DNA of 64,000 nucleotides, taken from positions 353,022,027 through 353,086,026 of the forward strand of contig NC_090439.1 in NCBI RefSeq assembly GCF_031143425.1, given 5' to 3'. The number at the start of each line of letters is the position of its first letter. The stretch's first letter is position 1. This DNA comes from Pleurodeles waltl. Lineage: Eukaryota > Chordata > Amphibia > Caudata > Salamandridae. Shown here piece after piece: positions 22,739 through 33,479 of the stretch. A program made the translations under genes and the position numbers. The notes below the pieces were generated by a model that saw nothing but the letters and a program-made list of their open reading frames with translations, made no database searches and was not told the origin of the DNA.

Positions 22739-23290
22739 CCAATGGACTCCGCAATTATGTGGATCACCAAGTTAGTTGCATTGACATGATTGTTTAAGTG
22801 TCCGGATGCAAGCATGTCAGTTTGCAGTGTTCTGAGAGTCTGTGTGTGTTTTCGGATGTCCAAAGTGTACAGGGTAAGTCAGGACGAATTAAATCGTACA
22901 ATGGTTTAACCCATTGTGCGTCTTGCATGTATGTTCTACCAAAGTACAGAAAGCCCAAGAGTGATTGTAGCTTCCTTATGGTGTTTGGTGGTTGCAAGAG
23001 AGCACATTTCTCCAAGAATGTGGTGCAAGGCTTTTGTCTTCATTTGATAAGTTGTATCCCAAATATAGGACATTAAGGAAGGCAGTTGTTTGGTTTTTAA
23101 AAGTTGACATTGTAGCCGTGTTCAGCCAACCCCCAAAGTATGTGATTACTATGGCTGTGTGTGTATTCAAGTCATCGTCTGTGAGGTATATGTCATCAAT
23201 GTAGGACACTGTGTCTGAGACTGTTTCTTTAGCCGAACCTTCATGAAACACTGTAATGGTTATTACAGGAGCAATTACATTTGTCTTCAC
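22739..23290 (-). pseudogene. Endogenous retrovirus reverse transcriptase remnant
   Basis: The frame at 22976-23290 contains YIDDIYLTDDDLNTH, the catalytic RT loop, followed by LGYNLSNE. The frame at 22794-23015 continues with LQSLLGFLYFGRTYM and KPLYDLIRP, the thumb/connection part of a retroviral RT. The strand and gene order fit the RNase H remnant at 9249-9984, and both abut the same 5-bp duplication. The two are therefore one gene split by the LTR and its contents. Frameshifts break it. The motif pattern looks spuma/class III-like. RT sequence further 5' (above 23290) is too eroded to call. Confidence 0.75.
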
Positions 23291-23789
23291 TCCTTAGTTG
23301 AGGTAGCTGAAAACAATGTTCAAAGGCAGTCAACTGTTAGTTGGGTTATGTTGCTAATTGCCAACCAGAAAGTATGGGAAAAATATCAAATTGGAATAGT
23401 GGTATTGTCACTTATGTAAAATTAAGAAACTCAACCTCGATATACTTTATTATGCTACACTGGGTTGCCTTTTGTTGTAGTTTCAGGATGGTTTTCAAGC
23501 AAGAGGTACTTTACGACTGAACTACAATATTGGTTCTATGAATTGATCAAGCTGTTGTAACATGGTCTGTGTACAAATAAAAATGGGTTTAAAGTCAAAA
23601 TAGTGTTTTAAAAATATTGTGATACCCAAAAAGGTGTAGCCAGAAAAAATCAAATACCTCCCATTCTGAGCAACATGGAATGAAATTTTTGAGCAAAGTG
23701 ATCAACCGCAACCCTTCCTATGAAGAATCCATGGGAATTGACCCCAGAAGAAATATGCATTTTAAAGTACGATTTTAAATAAATTTGGC
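23290..23789. other. Eroded sequence upstream of the retroviral RT
   Basis: On the minus strand this should be the 5' part of the retroviral pol. Only stop-riddled fragments are visible and no motif could be assigned with confidence. Confidence 0.4.
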
Positions 23790-24420
23790 TGAAAACTTAA
23801 AATTTACCACTATTAAGTTCTTTCATTCATCATTATTTCCTCTCCATCTTTTTTCTTACAGTCTGTTTTTCTTTCTTTCTCCTTTTTGTCGTTCCTTTTT
23901 CATTACTTCTTTCCATCTTTCTTTTCTTCTGTCCATTCCTCTATTATTTCATCTGTTCTTCTTTCTCATTCTGTCATTCTTTATAACCTTACTTCCTTTC
24001 CTTTCACTTTTTCCTTCTCCTCTCCATTCCTACCATTCTTTCAGTCTTTTCTTATTCCTTCCTTACTTTTTAACTTAATTCCGATCATCCTTATTACCTT
24101 CTTTCTGTTAAATTCCTTCTATTAACTCTTTCATTCTCCTCTTTCTATTGCCCTCTTGTTTTATCTTTCCTTTATTTCATTCTATTGTTCTTTCCCTCTT
24201 GCTTCTTGCTACTAGTCTATCTTCCTTTCTCCCTTTTATTTTTCCCTTTCCACCCGTCTTTGCATTTTCTATTTTTCTTTTGCCCCCACATTGCATGCGT
24301 TTTCTTTTAACTTTCATTTTCTCTTTCCTTATTTGTCTTCCTCTATCTATTGCACTGTTTCACTCCATTTGCCTTTAACATAATTTTCTTTGCCTTTTAA
24401 AACATTTTCTTTCCTTCTGT
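23790..24420 (+). repeat. Polypyrimidine (CTTT/CCTT-rich) tract
   Basis: About 630 bp of almost continuous C and T on the plus strand, mostly diverged CTTT, TTCC and CATT units. It creates Ser/Phe/Leu-rich frames that are not genes. On the strand of the host gene it is a purine tract. Confidence 0.9.
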
Positions 24421-25034
24421 CACCATTTTAAGCTTATTTGGCATCTTTCCCTCATCCCATGGTTCTACCACAGTAATTTATTCTTACAGTATTTATTAGT
24501 GTCTCCTTCTGTCTTGTGATGACCTATTTGCCAGTGCCATTAAGCAATTTAATCTGTCCCAGGCACCCCACGCTTAAGCTGGTATAGTGGGTTCTTCAGT
24601 CTGCCCTTTGTGAAACAATATTATCGAGCGCAAAATGAAAATATCAAAAAGTAAAAACAAATCCCTAAGTATAGATTTATTACTTTTTTAACTCTACATC
24701 TACATACCTTGAAGATATACATAACATCACAGTACTTACATGTGGAGTTAAGTAAAATATACTCACATATGTATGTTTCATTTTGGTCTTCAGTATTTTT
24801 CCCTATATTATGGTAGCTCAATATTTTCGAAACAATATTGTGGTTGAATGAACAGAAATAGTTCCTTACTCATTTGCACAAATCCTTAGGTATCTACTTT
24901 TTCCTGGTTCCCCACTACCTGCGGTGTATACTGAGTTCTTGTGTTTGTCATGAAGCTATTGATGGAAGTTCCAATTCGGATCTTGGTTCCTCTCAATGAG
25001 GTCTTGTAAAGCAGGTTAGCCCTAACTCTCTGGG

Positions 25035-25223
25035 TCATGGCCAAGGAAAAACAAAGTCACACCCTTTAGTTCTAGCCAGGAATGCCACTTGGTTTCTCTT
25101 GGCCACAATTATTGCTTGCCACTGCATATTTTCTTGAACACAGTGGGAAACAGATGATTGATTTGCAGAATCCGTTACAGAAGAGGATAAAGGAGGCTCT
25201 GGAAGTATGTTTTCAGATATTGA
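25035..25223 (-). CDS. Candidate alternative last exon of the RIPOR gene
   Basis: On the minus strand a good acceptor (CCCTCTTGTTGCAG) precedes an open frame of 62 codons (SISENILPEPPLSSSVTDSA.. to ..FVFPWP, then TGA). The frame is open from the acceptor in phase 0, the phase in which the upstream exon 36348-36516 ends. TTTATT at 24676-24681 is an AATAAA on this strand, about 350 nt downstream. A transcript using it would replace the C-terminal part of RIPOR with this peptide. I know of no such RIPOR end and the peptide has no recognised domain. The phase match alone has a one-in-three chance of occurring randomly. Confidence 0.3.
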   Translation of the reverse strand, partial: SISENILPEPPLSSSVTDSANQSSVSHCVQENMQWQAIIVAKRNQVAFLARTKGCDFVFPWP

Positions 25224-27064
25224 CTGCAACAAGAGGGAAAATAAATTGCCGGTAGAGGGGAAAAAAACAACAACAAAAACAAACAAAGAGGAGTGGTAGG
25301 GATTCAGCTATCGGGGATAAGAAACATGTTTAGTGTGAATTTTTTTGTCACTTGTAGCGGGAGTTGGCATTTATTTGCAACTATTCACTACAGGCAGGCA
25401 CAAGCAGAATCTCACCTATGATCTACCACTTAAGATTGCACAGCCTCATGAAGAGAAAGCCCAGACCAGCTTGCCATGTGAAGCCGGACTGGAAACCAGG
25501 TGGTTTCACACTTTTGTTCCCAGTGATCTTGCAGTAATTGGACTTTCTTCTGTTCTCATACATATTTCTCTCACACTGATGGCTTAAGATCAGCAGAATG
25601 TAATATATCAGGCCATACATCGAGCTGCAATATATATTCAATGAATACTCAAGTCTTTTTTATAGTTTAAAAAATATGGTTAAAAGAATTCAGGCCCAAT
25701 TTACACTTCTTGGCCGCACACAACCTATTCTGCTTCTTTAAGTCTTAACATGTGCTTTCTCTTGATCAACTAATTCATGTAATAATGAATAGTCAAGCAC
25801 CACGGTCAGGGCATGCTGATGAACATTTTTACATGGTCTATTAATAACAAACCTTCAGCAGAAAATAAGCATTTTATGATCTTACCGTAATCTCAGAATC
25901 TAAGATCGTCTGTGAGAAAGCGTATATAAATATTTCATAACACTGATGCAAGGGTACAACCATAGCTTACCAACACACACAGTTACCTTCCTGTATCCCG
26001 CCCCTTACTAGTCATATTTTCTGAAGCTCAGGAATGGGAGCACAATTTATTCAAACATAATCGGCTCAAAAAATTATTAACTAAAAAATGTCCCCTTCTT
26101 GTCATATTTACCCAATAAACAAGACCTGGGGCCCAATAAAAGGTGTTAGAAAACCAGTAAAACTACAATGCATTGGCACGACGCACTTCACAAATGCCTA
26201 AAAAGCCATCTTGAATAGTGCAACTGCACTGTGAACAGAACAATCCCCTCTTGAACCCCGAATGTGTCTTTTGATAATTCCATCCAATCCATCGATCGAT
26301 TTTTAATTATTGTTGCCAAAATGTTGCCGCAAGGCACATCATACGGTTATCAATAGCCAATACTGGTTATCCATTTTACATACTGGAATTACTATGAAAA
26401 CTTCCGGATATTAACAATAATGCATGGTTTTAAAAGTAGGACGTTAACCACTATCTTGGAAATTATTTGATGGACTACCTACTCGCTTTAACATGGCCCC
26501 TGCATTAACTGCTTAATTGTCTTCATTTATCTACTATATAACCATACTGCTATATTTCAGAGGGAGCAACTAAAGACTCACTATTTAGTGCTGTAATATC
26601 CTCATGATTTCTAACATACAATATATTAGCATATTTTTCCAAATACTGTCTGTAACAAAATATCTTTATATGGACTTAATTATCTGTACTCTGCATTGCA
26701 AGTTTCCAAAACTGCCATTGAGTCTTCAATTTAATACTCTCCCTCATCTTAGACAGAGCCTGGACAGATTTTAAATTTTCGGGAAGTAACCTCAACACTC
26801 TCCAGTGTTGTAAAAATAAATAAAAAAAAAGACATTTTGTAAGATAGTGGTTATGGAGATTACTGGAGTGCAAAGGAACACAATATTAACCTACTCTTAA
26901 GATGACTATTGGCCTGACAGCAACAAGGTGTGAGACATTGGAATTTCTCCTTCTGGTCACAAATAAATTATGAACAGAAACAAAATCAAGGGCATAAAGT
27001 TACATTACAATTGAGACATTGAGTTACTAGGAGAAGAAAAGGAGAGTTGTTATCAAGATACGTA
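25224..27064. other. Intron, no gene recognised
   Basis: AT-rich sequence. Short frames at 25345-25641 and 26676-26873 carry no recognisable domain or plausible splice context. Confidence 0.6.
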
Positions 27065-27260
27065 GGGCCTGATTCACAAAGGTAACTTACACTTTTTCAG
27101 CAAGTTTATACTTTTGAGTGAGTTTACTACTTTTCAGTATTCACAAACTGCACTTTTAGAGTAACCTAACACTTTTGTAGTAAGTCCAACACTACACATG
27201 GCCAACATGTCATAAAATACAAACAGTGGCTATGCACATGGTTCGCACTTCTTATGTGTA
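27065..27260. repeat. Partial MITE-like terminus (GGGCCTGATTCACAAAGG)
   Basis: Starts GGGCCTGATTCACAAAGGTAA. It contains TATTCACAAACTGCACTTTT, whose reverse complement resembles AAAAGTGCAGTTTGTGAATC at 29851-29870. The start resembles termini of the elements at 52158 and 6509. A matching right end was not found, so boundaries are unknown. The internally deleted Gypsy at 27780-29725 may have inserted into it. Confidence 0.4.
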
Positions 27261-27889
27261 TAGAAAGTAAAAAAAAAAAAGTTTTTTCCACAATAGATTA
27301 GCGCACAGGTAGTCCTTCTGAGGGTGCCAAGCTGGTATTACACCCAGCCACTCAGGGTGTGGTCTTGTCAACCAGAAATAGTCAACACGTAATAATACAA
27401 TGTTCAAAATACCATGGCACACCACAATTTATTCTGGTAGTCCATTCAGAAATGAAGAATCAAAAGCAGTGTACGTGCTGAAATTGAATTCTTCCAAGAT
27501 TCAGGAAACTGTACAACGAACAGCTAATCCGATGAAAAAAACAGCTGACACTTGTTTCGTTACATAGACATTCTCAAGGCTAGATATGTTGTCTCCCCAT
27601 AATCAACCCTCGAGGGCGCAGAGTCCAGAACACACTGTAATCCCAGTGTGCACAATGTGGGGATGTCCAAATGTGATATGTATCAGTATCCGACTGCGAT
27701 ATGTGTCATAGAGAAAGTTATATACGCAAGTCCATGATAAGTCGTGGATGCAAATGTTTCTCCCTTGAAGGTGGATGAATGCAAAATAAAGCCTGCTAAG
27801 TAACTCAACTCACCTTCAAGTGTCTTGTCCTCAATGGCCCCCATAGGAATTGGTGTCAAAGGTGGTACTTTAGAACTTACTTGTGGGGA

Positions 27890-29170
27890 ATGAAATTTGT
27901 GTTACTACTCCCTGGGGAAGCAGGTAAAGATTATGCAAGGTTAGCTAGGATGGCTGCCAGGCTCCAGGAGTATTGCCATGCATTAGAATATATCCAAAGG
28001 TGGAAGAATTGTCAAGCAGATTGCTTGTCAAGTTTGTCCAGGGATTGGTGTGAAGTTGAGGGACAACAGTTCTGGCAAAGGAAAGCGAAGGCGCAGTTGC
28101 CTCAGTGGATGATGTGGTGGAAGCATATTGAGCTCATGCAATATCTGTGGATGAGTGGATAAAAGAGATGGAAGCTGACCCAGACACTGAAAGAAGTAAA
28201 GCGCTTGATTTTTCTAGGTGGCAGGAGAGAAAGTACTGTTTCACCTTCCCTTAGGCTGTATCTTATGGTATTGGATGAGTTGTTGGTGTGTGGAGAGAGA
28301 GTAATGATGTGGGGAGAAAAAGTTGTTCCACCAAAAGGTTTGACATCAAAATTGCTAATGGTTGCGCATGAATGGATGATCAAGTTGACAAGTGGGTTGA
28401 AGTGTGTGGTGTGGTGGTGAAGAGGTTAGGGGTTGGTGTGAAATCTGATTTGGATCTAGTCTGGATCTGGGTAAACCATGGCACACCTTAAGTCTGGACA
28501 TTAATGGGCCCATGCAAGAAACAATATGAGATTTTCATTGGTGATAATGGATGTCCACAAAAAGTGGTTGGTTCAAGTTCATGAAGGACATTACCACCAG
28601 GGCAACCACTGTTCTGTTGAGAGAGGTCTTTAACGATGACCGGGCTTCCCTCTGTAATCATAACAGTCAATGGTACTCAATTAATGTCTAATGAGATGTA
28701 GTTTATTAAAATTCTGTGAGTACAACATAACCGTACATTCTTGTACAATCTCCAAGCCTACGGCATTGCAGAGCAAGTGAACAGGATGATCACAGGTACC
28801 ATTCAGACAGCAGGGACGAGTAGACAGAATGTGCAGAAAATGGTTATGGAAATGGTTTGGGCTAATTGCACTAGTGAATATGAAGCCACTGGTAAAACCC
28901 CATTTGAAATGACACAAGGCAGACTTCCAGGAACAAAGTGGGTGCCATCGTGGATGAGGCAATGGGTGGAAGGTGGAGTTGAAAAGGATGAAAGAAAGAA
29001 AGGAGTAAACTGCGGTAGGGGGTAGCTACTAAGGAAGGTGATTGGGTAAAGGTAAAAAGCAGGCAACTTAGAAGAGGTTTGTCGAAGTTCAAGGGTCCCA
29101 ACCAGATGAAGCATTTTCGGCGCTACTCAGTGGTTCTGGAGAATGGAGAAACTTGAAACAATAGGAGGGT
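27890..29170 (+). pseudogene. Gypsy Gy1 pol remnant: RNase H end and integrase
   Basis: The frame from 27881 contains ARLARMAARLQEYCHALEYI followed by KNCQADCLSSLSR, the C-terminal end of a Gypsy RNase H. The frame from 28205 resembles the region around the integrase zinc-binding domain (RLYLMVLDELLVCGERV). The frame from 28741 has YNLQAYGIAEQVNRMI, the usual block after the catalytic Glu of Gypsy integrase, and KTPFEMTQGRLPG. The end near 29110 reads HFRRYSVVLENGE, typical of the integrase C-terminus. The strand is opposite to the host gene. Frame changes show it is dead. Confidence 0.8.
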
Positions 29171-29379
29171 AGCTATGTACCAGAAAGGTAGTGATTGTGG
29201 AGTGAGTGAAGGAAGGCAAGAATGCAGTGGCTTCATGCTGATGTCAGATGAGGAACTGAGGTCACCTGCACATTTGGACACATTGCTGCGTGAGAGAGGC
29301 GATTGTGGCTATGGGATCCCAGGGGCACCTAGTCAAGGTGAAGTGTTACCAAGAAGTGTTGGATAACGAAGACCACCTG

Positions 29380-29725
29380 TTGCCTGATTGTTGGAAAAAA
29401 TATATGGCAATACTTAAATGCATATAATTTTATTATATTTTATTATTATTATAGACGCTATTGTAGTTTTGTTCTTAATGGTATTGTCAGCATTTGCATC
29501 TGTAATTTTATTTGTTTGTTTTGTAAGAGACGGGGATATGTTATGAGGTGAGTCCATTCTAGGAATGTTGAGTGGGTACAGTGTTTTGTATGTTCCTTGG
29601 AGTTGGGTGGGCGTTCCGAAGTCGGTAGTTGGTAACTGACTGTCAGAGGGTTGGCTATGATAGTTGTCTTAGCAATAAAGTAACTCAGCTCACCTTCAAG
29701 TGTCTTATCCTTAATATCCCCCACA
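29380..29725 (+). repeat. Gy1 3' LTR
   Basis: Probable LTR beginning TGTTGCCTG and ending TATCCCCCACA. The last 49 bp match the left LTR end at 27797-27845. The start is inferred from the TG dinucleotide and from where pol ends. Confidence 0.5.
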
Positions 29726-30368
29726 AGAATAGGCTATTGAATATTCTATAATTAAATAATAATTCTAATTATGAATCTATATTTAATATTTTTAGTTATT
29801 TTAAATAATTTAAAAGTAGTAAACTTACCCAACATTGTAAACGTACTCAAAAGTGCAGTTTGTGAATCTGCTAAGGACAAGGGGCTTACATCAAGCACGT
29901 TAGTATGTGTGCTTTGCAATGGCAAATTGTGTCTGTCTATGCACCAATGCACATTTTGAGCAGTAAGGATGGGCGCTCATGGACCCTCTTGTAATACTGT
30001 TTTTGCGCTGCCTTATAAAGTTTAAAAGACAGCAATTATTATCTTTAGGGCTGGGGCTCCTGCAAAGGAGTAGCTCGCATGTGGCTGTTTATTCAGTTTA
30101 CAGAAACTGTGCACTTGACATTTAAATAACACCTTAGGAGTGCTCTTCAAAAACAGTGATGAATGAGAACAGACTTTGGTGGAAAGGAGATTCAAAAGAA
30201 ATTTTAGACTGGTCCTCTGACAATGTTTATGTCAATCCTGTGACTGCACTTCCCAAGACAACTGTAAAGACATGAAAGTACTTATTTCTCTGAGTGTTGT
30301 TTTGCCGGTCCAATTTGCCATGGAGTCTCCTGCAAAATAATTATTTACAGGTTAATTCATGCACTAGG
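29726..30368. other. Intron between two Gypsy copies
   Basis: AT-rich sequence with the MITE-like fragment near 29850. No gene recognised. Confidence 0.5.
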
Positions 30369-30564
30369 TGTTGTGTATTGGATTTTTAATGGTTTGCTCT
30401 TGTGATTTGACGTGCTTGTTTATTATGCAATCCTTACTGTTCTGTAAACCAAATTATAGAATTGTTATGGTTAGAATGTGGGCTGTGTCTGCCAAGGGTC
30501 CTAAGTATCTACTTAAGCTCTTAATAACTCTAAAAATATATCAACTGAAGTGTGACTCTTCACA
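30369..30564 (+). repeat. Gy2 5' LTR (196 bp)
   Basis: TGTTGTGTATTGGATTTTTA to CTCTTCACA. It aligns along its length with 35972-36165, sharing GTTCTGT, AGAATTGTTATG, TACTTAAGCTCT and ATATATCAA blocks. Confidence 0.85.
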
Positions 30565-31850
30565 AAACTGGCAACGAGGATGGGGTACAGTGAAGATGCC
30601 CAAGGGGCCTATTATTTCCGAGTAGCTATTGTGCTGACCCCTGCGGATTTTCCAGTGTGTGGATAACGGCCAATCGGTGATGATAGGCAGGCATTACTAA
30701 TCATTAGCTTCACTCTGATGTGCTAGTCTTTGACATGACTGCGGCTGTTTCCGAGTTCGGAAGGAAGAAGCGAAAAGCCTTTATTTGTTTTTTTTTTGCT
30801 TTATACAATTTCTACGTGCAGATCTGCGTGGCAGGTGTGGAGTCCGCAAACTACCCCTTTTATATTCTTGAGTTTCGGTAGGGAGGGCAGTGCACGTGCC
30901 TTCATTCAACCAGAAGCTGAATGTTGTACAGTGTCAAGATAAAGAGCCTTCGGCTGCGTCGCTCCTCGCAAAGTGGGGTGTGTTTCTTCTTACTCACCAT
31001 TTGAAGTAAGGAATCCAGCGCAGTTCTTCCCTGCATTCTGGAACTGTGTTGCATGCAACTGTATATTCTCACAACAGGTGTTTTGCCTCGGGCTGGGAAG
31101 CAGACAAACTAATGCAACCTGTCAACTCAATTTTAAAGTGAAGGATTAACAACATTAAAACAAGCATTTGCAATGCACTAGGGTCTCGCATTTGTCGGAG
31201 TTGCAGCTGTTCACAGTTGTAAACTCCCAACCGGATTTTTCAAGCATTAAAAGAAAAAAACAGCGCGATCGCGCTGCTACAGTTCACACGTAATAATACC
31301 TATTGGCAAAAGTGCAATTATGAACGTAACCGGCAAAAGTGCAATTAACTGTGTAACAAGGTTGATAGTATGCGAATCGCTCGACTTCTGCCCAGCGAGA
31401 TCGTGCTGCGAAAATAGAGAAAAAATAGTCCACAAACTCAGCGAGCCTCGCATGTTTTCTGTACTTGGTCGCTGCGCTCGAGGAGGGCTAACCACCGGAA
31501 AGGCATGACGTATGCGTGCCTTCCACTAATCAAAGTAAGCGGATTCTAACAGGCAAGCCAACTTGCCAATGAAAGACACTGATGTGACGTCGATGGGGCT
31601 CCGAGCCCTTTTCTAATACCTAAAGCGTCTCGCTAGCGATACGCATGTGCGAGTGCATGCGACGCAGGCTCGACCCTAAAGAAGACTTCTGATTGGGCGA
31701 TGATTCTACTCCTATGTGCTATTGGAGGTTGAAACCTTGTTCAGGGTTGGCTTTTTTGCTCCAGGAGCCTACTGATGCAACAAAATGTAATTAGTTGCGT
31801 CGTGAAAATGAAAGGCTCTTTCCCAGGAACATAAAAAGAGGAGTGGATTG
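30565..31850 (+). other. Gy2 leader and unassigned sequence
   Basis: After the primer-binding-like site an ATG at 30595 opens a very short frame (MPKGPIISE) that could be the eroded gag start. The rest, about 1.2 kb with several CpG-containing stretches near 31250-31680, has no recognisable coding motif and may include a further insertion. Confidence 0.4.
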
Positions 31851-32099
31851 CAAATATTCACTCAAGAAGTGTCTGTGAATATATCTACTGCAATTACAAA
31901 GGAGAAACGTAAATAGTTGGTCTACACAGTGCATGTCTGTTTGGGATTGTAAAGCCTGTAAGGAAGTCTGTCCAACGTCTCACCTGGCACAACATAGACA
32001 ACACATCCAACCATGATGGCTGCATCTTGTACTATCTGTTGCTATCTATGAGATGACCAAAGTGACTAGTTTTATTGTTTCCCATTAAAGATGACAGTG

Positions 32100-32830
32100 A
32101 ACACCATATTTGATTAAAAAAAACAAAGACATGTCTGTCAAAGTTATATCAGCTCCCCTCATGTTTTTGCACAGGCCTAGACTTTTAGTCATGACTTGAG
32201 AGGATTGGAGGGAGTCTTTTGAAACTTACCTGGAGGTTTTGACTAGAGACGTAATCATAGCTAAGTGGGAACTTGCAATGCTGAAACACAATTTAGGTGT
32301 TTGTGGTGGAGAGGCAGAATTATATTTTCATGTGCTCAATTACAGGGAGACACCATACAGCAATATATGGCGTAATTGAGAACATAAGCAGGTTCTTGCA
32401 TGCTTAGGGATCTACATGAGGAGCTCATTAGAGATCAAACAGTACAAGCAACCTGAAAATTCAAGAAGATTGTTAGAATTAAAATATACTTCTTTAGAAA
32501 AACTATCAGTATTGCACACTGCACAGAAAATAATTCCTGTTATGTTAAGGAACTTAACAATAGCCAGAACAAAGAAAAGTGAGAATAAAATGACAAAGAT
32601 TTTAGAGGTCTGCACAATCATGCTCCTAAAAAGGACAAAGCAACAGTAGGTAAGGATTTGGCATCAGCAGCAATACAAGCTGTTACAAAGAAACAACAAT
32701 GTTACAGATGTGGAAGTATGAAGCCTTTGGCAGGGCCCAATGCATGCCCTGCTATCAAGGGTAGGTGTTACAAATGTAAAAAATTGTGACATTTCGTCAG
32801 GCTACATAAAATAGATGGAGCTGATGATAG
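32100..32830 (+). pseudogene. Gy2 gag remnant with zinc knuckles
   Basis: Around 32200-32460 fragments resemble a Gypsy capsid region (WELAMLKHNLGVCGGEAEL). Near 32699-32790 the reading CYRCGSMKP..CPAIKGRCYKCKKL followed by a stop and HF gives two adjacent Cys-rich knuckles, normally used to bind element RNA. Stops and frameshifts interrupt it. Confidence 0.7.
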
Positions 32831-33479
32831 GAAACGTGGAGTAAATTGGGTTAAAGAACAGACGAATGTGGGTATGGATGACAATGTCGACATGATGATG
32901 AGGTAGAGATTTTGGGGGGGTGTAGAATCAAGATTGTGAGGGGAATGCTCAGGGTGTAGCTTATCACCCACCTAAATGCATACTTAAAGTGCTGCGGTTC
33001 TGTGTTGTCCCTGTACGTTATTTACAGATCTGTGTGGGAAGCTCTGAAGGATTGTGAGTTGATTCCCACTGATGTGGTACCAAAAAGGTATAGTGGGGTC
33101 AAATAGCCAGTCATTGGGTATTTCAAAGCTGGGTTAGTATAGGCTTCTGGAAAGGTGTATGTTGTGTAATGAGGTAAAATCTTGTTTCGATGGGAAGAAC
33201 AGCGTGCACTGGGTATTGTTCTGGTTACCAACCATCATGATAAGTTGTATGCTACTACACAAATGAGGTGGGAAGGTGAAGTTTGAAAAGTCCTAAATTA
33301 TTTGCCACAAATCAAGGAAGTTTGCAAAGATTCAAACATCATGTTGTTTTAAAAAAGGGAGTCATGCCACAGTGCATTAAATTTGCAATGTCCTGTTACC
33401 CCTGTGAGGTCAACTAAGTGATGAGCTAGATTGTTTGAGTTAGTCAGACATCATTGAGGCTATGGAATCTTCAGAGTGG

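Larger units (their letters stand above)
27785..29725 (+). mobile_element. Gypsy retrotransposon Gy1, internally deleted
   Basis: The segment at 27797-27845 (AAGTAACTCAACTCACCTTC to CCCCCATA) is repeated at 29677-29725 (AAGTAACTCAGCTCACCTTC to CCCCCACA), marking the 3' ends of two LTRs. TGGTGTCAAAGG just after the first could be a primer-binding site. Coding sequence then starts directly in RNase H, so gag, protease and RT are missing. The right LTR probably starts at TGTTGCCTGATTG near 29380, giving about 345 bp. Only the last part of the left LTR is recognisable. Confidence 0.6.

Noticed and set aside
23785..24378. Ser/Phe/Leu-rich frames resembling membrane proteins
   Set aside because: They arise from the polypyrimidine tract.
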